12,234 nt of DNA. It comes from Myxococcota bacterium (GTDB lineage: Bacteria; Myxococcota_C; UBA6777). A model generated the notes under the pieces. That model had not been told where the DNA came from. It was given only the letters and a program-made list of their open reading frames with translations, and made no database searches. A program made the translations under genes and the position numbers. Of the stretch, positions 1 through 7,800 are shown piece after piece. Every line of letters starts with the position of its first letter. The stretch's first letter is position 1. Location: the NCBI GenBank assembly GCA_963169055.1, contig CAUJFU010000280.1:1-12234 (forward strand). The letters run 5' to 3'.

Positions 1-172
1 AAAAGATACCAAAGAAAAGGATGCGTCGCGATGTTAATGAGAAAAAGAACGAAGACATGCCGTCTTGTTTTGCCAAGAGAAGACCACAAAACAAACGTAT
101 AGACAGGCCACTCAAGAGCCAAAGTCCAGAGGAAAGCGTAAAACCAAAGCGAAAAGGGATAATAATAAACGG
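1..172. other. A/T-rich window edge without a confident gene
   Basis: This stretch is visibly richer in A and T than the rest. On the minus strand the frame that follows the membrane-protein TGA stays open for 57 codons to the edge and includes an ATG at 58-56 followed by a hydrophobic start (MSSFFFSLTSRRILFFGIF). It could begin another membrane or exported protein outside the window, but no ribosome site is evident and a chance opening is possible. GTTTTG/CAAAAC near 65-95 could form a weak hairpin. Confidence 0.25.
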
Positions 173-1396
173 TCAAGGAGTTTCCTTTTGTGGGGGAGGA
201 GAGGGGGCTGCTGCGGGTGGTGGCTCGGAAGAGTGTGCAGCGTTGCAGAGGACGTGGGCAATAAAGGCCAGTTCGAGCCATCCGTGGAAGGCGATCAGGG
301 TGAGGTAGGCGTTGCGTGTGTGGACGGCTTGAAAAAGGCCGATGAATGGGACGGCAAGGCATCCAAGAATCACCAGCCATAGACCGAAAGATCCAAAGTC
401 TCCACGCAAAGACTCGATGTTGCGGCGAAAGGTGGAGGGGCCTTTGCGTGCGTAGAAGTGTTGATTGTTGGGGACCAGACGCAACCAGATGCTATAGTGG
501 ACGGATTGAGCGAAGGTGTAGATCAAGACGATGCGTAGGCCCCAGGCAGGTTCGACGCCGGGAGCCAAGATGCGGACCATACCGTTGAGATCGAAACCGT
601 TGGAGAGATCGCGGTAGGCGCCCATCGAGGCGGCCAGAGGTTCCAACCATCCAGAGGCCAAGAGGCCGATGGCACCGAGATAAAAGACCACCACACCTGC
701 ATAACGAGGCCAAGGCCCATCGCCGCGTGACCACCACAGCCAGATGCCGACCGCAACGAGGTTATGCAAGTGCCCGAGGGCAATGATCGTCTGCCAAGGC
801 CGACCGATCAGCCATACCGCGCAGACAGAAAGGAAGACCAAAAGGCCCATCCGTAGGCGAAGATCAGCGCGGCTTGTCGCCACAGCACCCAAGATCGCCG
901 CGCACCCACAAGCGATCTCGGCAGCAGGCCAAAACAACAAACCTCCCATCATACCGATCCGCAAAGCCGTCATGATCGCAAGCGGCAACAAGATGCCCCA
1001 TACGGCCCATCGTTCGACCTTTTTGGGCGGGCGTATCAACAAGTAGCGGATATCCGAAACGATGTGCGGCGTCCCCAACAACAGCGGCCCGATCAACAAC
1101 AGCCACAACGGAACAAACAGCGTACACAACAACGCAACACTCATCCCAAAGATCGCGTACGCCACCACACGCGCCGAACGATCCGCGATCAGCATCCCGC
1201 CCAAGCGCAACCGCACAAACCATCGCCAAAATGCGCGTCGTATGCCATCCAAAAAAGACAGCGCCAAAGAAAGCGCAGGAGGCAGCGGAGAAAAGGCTTC
1301 CGAAGCATGCGGATCTTCGAGTGGTGTATGAGAAGAAGGAGGCGATGGATAGGGCGATTGCGGAGAAGGTGTGGGCAAAGGAGCGATGGGTGGCAT
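173..1396 (-). CDS. Polytopic membrane protein with conserved-looking membrane histidines, function unknown
   Basis: A 407-residue integral membrane protein. Residues 1-40 are Pro/Ser-rich and probably cytoplasmic or disordered; residues 75-385 contain roughly nine to ten hydrophobic segments; the last 20 residues are again Pro/Ala-rich. Histidines fall in or beside membrane segments: H111 in LLGTPHIVSDIRYLLIRP, H209 and H211 in ALGHLHNL, H300 in FAQSVHYSIWLRLVP, and H371 and H381 in FHGWLELAFIAH. Such a pattern suggests metal or heme binding, loosely recalling the Brp/Blh carotenoid dioxygenases, but I cannot assign that family. Myxobacterial proteins with a PHxxxDxRYLxxRP block exist as hypothetical proteins, as I recall. 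The start ATG at 1396 is preceded by only a weak site (AGGG about 8 bases away); a start at Met68 (1195) is possible and would lose the Pro-rich part. It ends with TGA. Confidence 0.75.
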   Translation of the reverse strand: MPPIAPLPTPSPQSPYPSPPSSHTPLEDPHASEAFSPLPPALSLALSFLDGIRRAFWRWFVRLRLGGMLIADRSARVVAYAIFGMSVALLCTLFVPLWLLLIGPLLLGTPHIVSDIRYLLIRPPKKVERWAVWGILLPLAIMTALRIGMMGGLLFWPAAEIACGCAAILGAVATSRADLRLRMGLLVFLSVCAVWLIGRPWQTIIALGHLHNLVAVGIWLWWSRGDGPWPRYAGVVVFYLGAIGLLASGWLEPLAASMGAYRDLSNGFDLNGMVRILAPGVEPAWGLRIVLIYTFAQSVHYSIWLRLVPNNQHFYARKGPSTFRRNIESLRGDFGSFGLWLVILGCLAVPFIGLFQAVHTRNAYLTLIAFHGWLELAFIAHVLCNAAHSSEPPPAAAPSPPPQKETP

Positions 1397-1435
1397 CGTG
1401 AGGCCCTTTATGGTGGGTGCAGAGGGTGGTGTGGG

Positions 1436-1459
1436 GTTCGCTTTAGAGGCGTAGCGAAC
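1436..1459. repeat. 7-base inverted repeat between the MYXO-CTERM-type gene and the membrane-protein gene
   Basis: GTTCGCT (1436-1442) pairs with AGCGAAC (1453-1459) around a 10-base loop, in the 90-base spacer 1397-1486. No T-run follows on the minus strand, so it may be an RNA-processing or stability hairpin rather than a terminator. Function is inferred only from position. Confidence 0.3.
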
Positions 1460-1486
1460 GCCGAAGAGGCGAGGGTGACGGATGAT

Positions 1487-1936
1487 CTAGGTGTTGCGGC
1501 GGGAACGTCGCGTCAGCCAGATGCCAAACAGCACAAAGCAAGCGAGAAGAAAGCTGGCGTTGCTCGAACCCGGCCACGAAAACGCGCTGCATCCGCCTGT
1601 TTTGGGAGGAGTGGTTTCTTTGACGCTACCATCCGACGGGGCGGCTTCTTGTTGGGGGGCGCCCTCGGAGGGAGCGGGTTCTTGGGGGGTTCCTGTGACG
1701 CACTTGACGCAGTCGTACTCTTTGCTCGTTGGTGGGGTTCCGTCCGAATAGTCGAGCTTTGCGCATTTGCTCTGTTGACAAGTGCCTGTTTTGCTGTCGG
1801 CAGTACAAGTGTCTCCAGCAGCTTTTTTGTCACAAGCTGCAACTTCGGGGGGGATCACGTCAGCGTGGGTGTTTCCTGCACAAAAGAAACAGGCCATCAA
1901 GATCAGCCATCCAAGCCATCGTTTGTTGTGTCGCAT
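1487..1936 (-). CDS. Secreted Cys-rich protein with MYXO-CTERM-type sorting tail
   Basis: A 149-residue protein with a signal peptide: basic start MRHNKRW, hydrophobic core LGWLILMACFFCAG, likely cleavage after Ala25 (THA/DV). The mature part has spaced cysteines (AACDKKAAGDTC, GTCQQSKC, YDCVKC) that could form disulfides, then a Pro/Glu/Ser/Gln-rich linker. The tail has Gly114-Gly115-Cys116, a hydrophobic segment at about 127-141, and TRRSRR. That tripartite tail matches the MYXO-CTERM signal of myxobacteria, whose Cys is thought to be processed by a myxosortase for surface anchoring. The start at 1936 is set by GAGGA at 6 bases and by the signal peptide; the frame stays open 54 codons further upstream (to 2098), but those residues have no export features. 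The Cys pattern recalls short myxobacterial proteins of unknown function. Molecular role unknown. It ends with TAG. Confidence 0.8.
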   Translation of the reverse strand: MRHNKRWLGWLILMACFFCAGNTHADVIPPEVAACDKKAAGDTCTADSKTGTCQQSKCAKLDYSDGTPPTSKEYDCVKCVTGTPQEPAPSEGAPQQEAAPSDGSVKETTPPKTGGCSAFSWPGSSNASFLLACFVLFGIWLTRRSRRNT

Positions 1937-1942
1937 CGGGTA

Positions 1943-1947
1943 TCCTC
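1943..1947 (-). promoter_or_regulatory. Ribosome binding site deciding the start of the MYXO-CTERM-type protein
   Basis: GAGGA on the minus strand lies 6 bases before the ATG at 1936. Together with the signal peptide that starts there, it rejects the longer frame reaching 2098. Confidence 0.6.
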
Positions 1948-1982
1948 GTTGTGGGGGTGGGTTGTTTGGTCTGCATCGGCGC

Positions 1983-2001
1983 AGAAGTCTTACGAACTTC
2001 T
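1983..2001. repeat. Small inverted repeat in the 183-base spacer after the hydrolase gene
   Basis: AGAAGT (1983-1988) pairs with ACTTCT (1996-2001) around a 7-base loop. The rest of the spacer 1937-2119 shows no gene and no convincing promoter hexamers. The hairpin is short and lacks a T-run, so it is not a clear terminator. Confidence 0.2.
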
Positions 2002-2119
2002 TCGCGATGTATCGGGTCGAGCGGTGGCTCGGATCGCGTTGATGCAGAAGCCTTGCAAAATGCCTCTGTAGCTTGCCTGAAACAGTTGTAGATGGCAATA
2101 GCGTTGTTGGGGGGAGTGT

Positions 2120-3037
2120 CTAGGGGCGGGGAGCAACAGCGTAGGCGGTATCGTAGATGTCGGCAGGAAGGGGTTCTCGGCGGATGCGCCATTCTTCGGG
2201 GAGCCCGTTGCGGTCGGCCAAGATCACGATCCCACCGACGATCGCGCAGGTGGTGTCACGATCTCCCAAGCATCGGACGGTGGCCCAAAAAGCTTCTTCG
2301 TAGCTGTGGAGGTAGTGTGCAGCGCACTAGACGCAAAAAGGAACCGTGTCTTGGCAAGAGATGCGTTGGCCGGAACCCACCCACTCAGCGACTTTTTCGG
2401 AGCCGTCTTGAAGGTCGAAACGCAAGGTGGTTTCGATGTTTTGGCGAACCTGACTTTCGGGTGTGTGGCGCAAGACTTCTTGAATGAGTTCAGCGGGGGT
2501 GGCTTTCCAACCGTCACCCACACGCCACGCCAAGGCCGCCATCACAGCGGTGGCAACGGCTCCTGCGATGCCTTCAGGGTTGGTATGTGTGGGAAGTGCA
2601 GACCGGCGGGCATGTTCGCAAACCACGTCGAGATCTTCCGCAAAATACGCACCCAAGGGCGAAATGCGCATCGCCGAACCGTTGCCAAAAGAACCCGTTC
2701 CACCGAACATCTGCGGAGCGACTTGATCCCACCGTTGCCCTGCGCGCAACTGCATCAACAAGATGTGCGCGCCGCCACCGTAGCCACGACGGGAGTTGTA
2801 GCGTGCTGCAAATCGTTTGGCGAGCGCGTCAGCATCGATCCCGCCGTCCTCAAGAAGGCTTTCCACGATGCTCAGCGCCATTTCCGTATCGTCGGTATAA
2901 GGCCACGGTCCTTCGGGGATCTTGCGCCATGCCATCGCGGGCATGGTTTCCGAGGGGGGACCGAAAAAACGTTCGCCCAAAGCGTCTGCAACAGAAAGGC
3001 CTTCCAAAGACAAAAGCGCCCGTTCGATGGGTTGCAT
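2120..3037 (-). pseudogene. ADP-ribosylglycohydrolase family gene interrupted by an in-frame TAG
   Basis: Members of this DraG/ARH-like family remove ADP-ribose from proteins or small molecules using two metal ions. The gene starts with ATG at 3037 after AGGAG at 6 bases. The first half shows LEGLSVADALGERFFG, the metal motif T48-D-D-T51, RRGYGGG, and FGNGSAMRISPLGAYF. Codon 237 (2329-2327) is TAG, ending a 236-residue product just after DTVPFCV. The same frame then continues without another stop for 68 codons (CAAHYLHSYEEAFWATVRCL, then GDRDTTCAIVGGIV) to a TAG at 2122-2120. D259, D261 and T262 in that second part are the expected C-terminal metal ligands, so the short product should lack activity. 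Homologs as I recall them have Trp at this site (TGG to TAG, one base). Options are a recent nonsense mutation, a base-call error, or amber readthrough. A frameshift is not needed. Confidence 0.85.
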
Positions 3038-3104
3038 CGGTTTCTCCTATCGGGTGGTGGCGTGTGCGTAATGGCCGGTGCATCGGGATTTATGGGCGGC
3101 ATCG

Positions 3105-4634
3105 TTACCTCGCCCGCTGCATCGGTTCGTCTTCTTGGCTGGTGGGTGCTGTAGGAGGCGCAACGGGCGGATGGACCGGTTTTTTCCACAGCGGTATCGA
3201 AACATAGAGCGCGGCCATCCCCGTGATGATCTGTGCCAAGGCGAGCGCCCCAAAGACGCCTTGTGGTCCGAACCAGTTCATACCAAGCCACGCCAACGGG
3301 AGCGAAAGGATCGGCATACGCAAAAGGGCCAATACAGCGGCCTTCATGGGTTGGTTGGTGGCGTTAAAGGTTGCGCTGCACGCCATCAGCACCCCTGTTA
3401 AGGGATAACCAAGCGCGACGATCCAGAGATATCTTGCGATCCACGGGACGACCTTGGGATCGTTGGAAAAGAACCGTGCGATCGGATCCGCCATGACGAA
3501 GATCACAAGATAAGCCAACGTCCCGCCCACCAACGAAAGCATGAAGCTAAAACGCAATGCCCCCGTCACACGGTCTTTTCGTTGCGCACCCCAGTTTTGC
3601 CCGACAAAGGGAGCCAACGCTGCGCTTACAGCCATCGGCACCATCAAAAACAACATCTCCAAACGCCCGCCCGCTCCAAATGCCGCAACCGTTTCTTTGC
3701 CATAACCCGCAAGCATCCCAGTCAAGATGCCCAAAGACAGGGGCGTTGCGATCTGTGTCGCAGCGGAGGGCAGGCCGATCGCCAAAACTGCTCGCCACGA
3801 GGCGAGGATCCCTTGCAAGCATCGCGAAGAAAAGTCCAGCATTTTTTCTCGCCGCGACAACACCCACAAAGCCACCAACAACGTCAACGCACGCGAAAAG
3901 ATCGTAGTGAGCGCTGCACCCGCCATCTCCATCCGTGGGATCGGACCCCAACCAAAGATAAAGATCGGATCCAAGACGATGTTGACCAAAGCCGCAAAGA
4001 ACATCACCACCGCAGGCGTGCGCGTATCGCCCGAAGCTCGGATCGCTCCGTTGCCCACCATCGGGACCACCAAAAACACCACGCCGATATACCAGATCAC
4101 CATGTAGTCACGAATCCAAGGCAGCGCGCTTTCTTTGGCCCCCAAGGCCCGAAACAATGGATCGATCGTGAGCAAACCAACCACCGCAAAACACGCCACC
4201 ACCAGCATCGAAAGCAACATCGCGTGTGTCGTGAGCTTTTGCACTTCTTCCCATCGCCCCGCCCCGATCGCTCGTGAGACCACCGAAGTGGTTCCCGCAG
4301 CCAGCCCCAACGCGATACTTCCGACAAACGCCACCACGGGAAAAGTAAACGATATCGCAGCGAGTTGGGCCGTCCCAAGCTTCCCCACAAAATACGTGTC
4401 GATCAGGTTCATCAGCATGATCGAAAGGATGCCAAAGACCATCGGGCCTGCAAGCCCCAACACCGTCGTTGCGATCGGTCCTTCGGTCAATTTGGCGCGT
4501 TGGGGTTGTCTCGCAGACGCCGAAGATGTCGGAGCGATTAACGCGGGTTCAGGTGCAAACGTTTCGATGATGGGGGGATCGGGCGAGAGCGATGCGTTGT
4601 TTTCTTCGGATGTTTGGGCCTCTTTGTTTGTCAT
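3105..4634 (-). CDS. MATE-family multidrug / toxin efflux transporter
   Basis: A 509-residue inner-membrane antiporter of the MATE (NorM/DinF-like) family, which exports cationic drugs, toxins or metabolites using a Na+ or H+ gradient. The conserved region begins at about residue 49 (LTEGPIATTVLGLAGPM), followed by the first membrane segment with NLIDTYFVGKLGTAQLAAISF, then the GLAAGTTSVVSRAIGAG loop and the repeat of the fold in the second half (LAIGLPSAATQ, FVGQNWGAQRKDRV). About 12 membrane segments are expected and fit the hydrophobic pattern. Residues 1-47 are an acidic, Ser/Pro/Ala-rich extension absent from typical members, and the tail after about residue 480 is Pro-rich and charged. 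GGAG lies 6 bases before the ATG at 4634, so the long N-terminus is probably real. The substrate cannot be told from sequence. The hydrolase gene follows after 67 bases with its own ribosome site. Confidence 0.92.
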   Translation of the reverse strand: MTNKEAQTSEENNASLSPDPPIIETFAPEPALIAPTSSASARQPQRAKLTEGPIATTVLGLAGPMVFGILSIMLMNLIDTYFVGKLGTAQLAAISFTFPVVAFVGSIALGLAAGTTSVVSRAIGAGRWEEVQKLTTHAMLLSMLVVACFAVVGLLTIDPLFRALGAKESALPWIRDYMVIWYIGVVFLVVPMVGNGAIRASGDTRTPAVVMFFAALVNIVLDPIFIFGWGPIPRMEMAGAALTTIFSRALTLLVALWVLSRREKMLDFSSRCLQGILASWRAVLAIGLPSAATQIATPLSLGILTGMLAGYGKETVAAFGAGGRLEMLFLMVPMAVSAALAPFVGQNWGAQRKDRVTGALRFSFMLSLVGGTLAYLVIFVMADPIARFFSNDPKVVPWIARYLWIVALGYPLTGVLMACSATFNATNQPMKAAVLALLRMPILSLPLAWLGMNWFGPQGVFGALALAQIITGMAALYVSIPLWKKPVHPPVAPPTAPTSQEDEPMQRAR

Positions 4635-4672
4635 CCAGATCTCCGTCTGTAGGCTGTTTCAAGCGCCTGCAC

Positions 4673-4701
4673 AATCTAGGCGATCTGGCCGTTTCCCCCA
4701 A
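4673..4701 (-). promoter_or_regulatory. Possible promoter of the MATE transporter gene
   Basis: On the minus strand TTGGGG (4701-4696) and TAGATT (4678-4673) are separated by 17 bases, matching 3 and 4 positions of the sigma-70 hexamers. A transcript would start about 30 bases before the ATG at 4634, leaving room for the GGAG ribosome site. The -35 match is weak, and such pairs occur by chance. Confidence 0.25.
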
Positions 4702-4762
4702 GAGTCCCACAAGTAGACGCTGCGTTTCGATTCTGGAACATCCGCTGCCGACCGCTCTGAGA

Positions 4763-4848
4763 GGTGTGATCGAAACATCGACACGAGTTGCTGTAGCGGT
4801 CCTGTTCTTGGGCCACAGGGTGCTGCCCCACCATCTGTCGATCACACC
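4763..4848. repeat. 11-base inverted repeat with inner hairpin in the spacer before the MATE gene
   Basis: GGTGTGATCGA at 4763-4773 is perfectly complementary to TCGATCACACC at 4838-4848, with 64 bases between. Inside lie CCTGT (4801-4805) and ACAGG (4815-4819), able to form a second small hairpin. No T-run follows on either strand, so an intrinsic terminator for the DUF4132 gene is not supported. It could be a structured leader, a binding-site pair or a decayed element. The pairing is seen; function is not known. Confidence 0.4.
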
Positions 4849-4864
4849 ATAGGCGGATTTCGTA

Positions 4865-7800
4865 TTAGCGGGTGCCTTTGCGGGTGAGTAGGACGAGATC
4901 ACGGGCGATCTCGCTAAAGACGGCAGGAGGGAGTTCTCGCCAAGCGATCGTACCTTTTTCGTCGGAGACTTCGACACTACGGATGTCGACGTCGCTGTCA
5001 TCGTCCATGATCTCGGGATACCAACCGCCGTGGCGAAGGGTCACAGAGTACGGCCCGATCTTGGTGTCACAAGAATAGATCATTCCGCCATCTTCGCGGT
5101 CTCCGCGCTCGTACCCGCATGTTTGAAGCGCGTGGATGAAGGACAGCGAGCCCACCGCAGGGAGTTGAACAAGCCACGCGGCATCGGTTTCGGGGAAGTC
5201 CGCGAGGTGGAAGACTTCGCGTTGGAGTTGGGGAAAGAGTGGCTTGCGGCCCATCGCATCGAGCCGATCGATCCATGCTTGGCGTTCTTTGTCGGTCAGG
5301 GAGATCGGGTGAAGCAGGCGTACAAAGCCTTGTGTCGGCAGTTTGTAGGTTTTGCTGTTGGCTTGGAGGAGGCGGAAATCATCTTGGATCACAAACGTGC
5401 CGGTGGGCTGGTCGCTTGGATCGAGGGCTTCCCACACGAGCGTTTTTCCAAGGCGATAGAAGAGTGGATGTTCGAGGAAGCGTGTGCGCCACTCCGCAAC
5501 GGGCCAGCGTCGTTGTGCGCGCAAGGCGTCTTCGAGGCGCAGGCCGAGAGATTTGTAGAGAGGAGGAAGATGTTTTTTGACGGAGGCAAAGTGTTTTTGA
5601 CTGGCTTCGGCTTGGGCGGCGTCGTCGTCTTTGCGGGGGGCAGGAAGGGCCTTGAGTGCCTTGCCGAGGTGGTCGGAGAGGGTCAGCGAAAAATGATCAG
5701 ACAAGAGTAGGTAAAAGGTGCGCGAGCCATAAGATAAAGTCATTTGACCATCGATCGAAAAGCCCATATCGGAGATGGCGCTTTCGATCAGTTCTTCGGT
5801 GGTCATGCCGCGTTCTTGAGCCATCTTTCGGAGTCCACGACCTGCACGAGACTTGAGAGCTTCGCGTTTTCCCTTGCGGTGGGCATGATCGAGGTGGCGG
5901 ATCGCTTCGGGAGATCCGTGGCGTGCGAGAGCTTCGACGCCATCGTCGCCCCAACGGGTACTTCGGGAGCTTGCGAGTTTGTCAAGTTGTGCAGCGATGG
6001 CATCGATCTGTTGCGGGCTTCCAAAGATCGACTGTGTGTAAAGCGGCCAACCATCGTCAAAACGGGGGCCTTTGGCGACCATGGCTTCGGAGAGCGCGTG
6101 ACAGCTTGTGTCGTTAAGGCGGGGTCGTAAAGCGCGCAGCAAAGGCGAGCGGTGTTGGAAGTTTTCTTGGACGACCTCGGCGACGATCCATTGTTGGGCG
6201 ACGGAAGCGACGGAGCTTCCAGTTTTCCAGAGCAAGGTGGGGAGCGGAACTCCGAGGAGTGCGGCGGGGAGGGGTTGGAGAGGCAAGCGCGCAAGGGCTT
6301 GTTCGAGGGCTTTGTGGGCTTCGGAGGTTTCGGGAAAAGCGGAGATATCGAAGTGTTCCGTTTCAAGTTTTGCGATGGCTGTTTGGAAGGCTTGTTGGAC
6401 GCGGGGGTGTTTTTCGGAGGGCGCGGCTTTTTGGAGTGCTACGAGCGCTTTTGCACGACCGAAAGAGGCCAGCCACTCAACGGCTTCGCAGCGTGTGTCG
6501 ATGTTTTTGTTTTCGATCAGAGGGAGAACGACGTCAACGACCGACTCACCGAGGCTTGCGAGTTTATCAAAGGCAGCGCGCCGGGTGGTCTTACGTTTGT
6601 CTTGCGTGCGCTCGATCAAGACGTCGATCATCTCGGTAGGACGGTGTTCGATGAACCAGTCGAGCGTGGAAGTCTCGTCAAAACCGGAGACATAACAGCC
6701 CATGCTTTTGGGGCGGTGGAATCGGCCTTGTTGGATCATGGACTTGATGGCAGCAAGCAGTTCGGGAAAGTCATCCGCGACGGCGTTCAAGAAGGTTCGA
6801 CCGTCCCATCGATCAAAGGCGGGGATGCAGAGGGCGGCGTGTTGGAGGGCTTCGGGGGTGTGCTTCCATTGTTTGAGGAGCGCAAGCCAATTTTCGTAAT
6901 GTGAGCCGTAAGTCGAAAGGTATGTTTCAAAGAAGGATTTTTCGAGGAATTGCCAATACAGCGAGATCAGCTTGGGGCCGATATGGAGGTGTTGCGCCCA
7001 TGTTTCGCCTTTGCTGGTGTTGAGATCGTCAAGGATCTGTGATTCGTTGGTGGAGAGAACCGTCGTTGTGGGGGCTTGGATCGTTTCGAGGATCGCGAGG
7101 ATCTCTTTGGCTTTTTCGGTGGCGCGTTGTGTTTGCGCGAGAGCGAAAACCTCGGAATGTGGCGGATATTCGGCTAACAAATTGGCGACCGTCAGGCGCG
7201 TTTCTTTGCGTTTGGAAAAGAGCAAGGGCGCAATATAGGGCAAGGTGGCTTCGGGGGGAAGGCGTCGTAAGGCTTCGGAGGCGGTGTGACGGATGCTTTT
7301 GGACGGATCCTGAAGGGAAAAAGCTAAACCTTCGATCGATGGGGAGTCTTGGTTGAGTGCGAGGATCTCGACAAAGAGATGGCGTTGGGGGCAGGACTCG
7401 GTTTGGAGTGCGTGTTTGGCGTAGGGAGCGAGCGCTTGGGCGATGGGGCCGAGCAGACCACCTTTGTTTTCAAAGGCGTAGTAGGGGCTGAGCGATTGGA
7501 GGATATCTTGGGCTTCGTAGCTGGGGTTTGCGGGGAGGGCAGAGATGCGATCGGTGATGTGTTGGAGGATGGGAGGTGTTGGGCAGGCAGGGAGCCAATA
7601 CCAGTGGGGGGTTTGCTGTTGGAGAAAGATTTTTTCGAGACGATCTTGGGGGATCTGTTGCATCAGCTCTTGGGTTTGAAAGATGAATTTTCCAAAATTG
7701 CTGCCTCCCCACCCGATGCGAAATGTTTCGAGAAAATCTTGAAAGAAAGTATCCAAGAAGGCAGGAGGCGTGTGCGAAAGTAGCTTACAAAGCCGCAAAT

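Noticed and set aside
1064-2071. Long plus-strand frame of 335 codons
   Set aside because: It runs antisense across two minus-strand genes, encodes Arg-rich low-complexity sequence and has no family features.
2101-2145. Terminator after the hydrolase gene
   Set aside because: The G-rich stretch near the stop gives only imperfect short pairing and no T-run follows on the minus strand.
2224-2523. Frameshift as the cause of the broken hydrolase
   Set aside because: The family-like sequence continues in the original frame after the TAG, so a point nonsense change is enough; the other frame encodes no family motif.
2306-3154. Plus-strand frame of 282 codons
   Set aside because: It is antisense to the ADP-ribosylglycohydrolase, whose motifs are clear on the minus strand.
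5030-6904. Plus-strand frames of 226 and 250 codons
   Set aside because: They are shadows of the DUF4132 gene, created by its codon bias; the products have no recognisable motifs.
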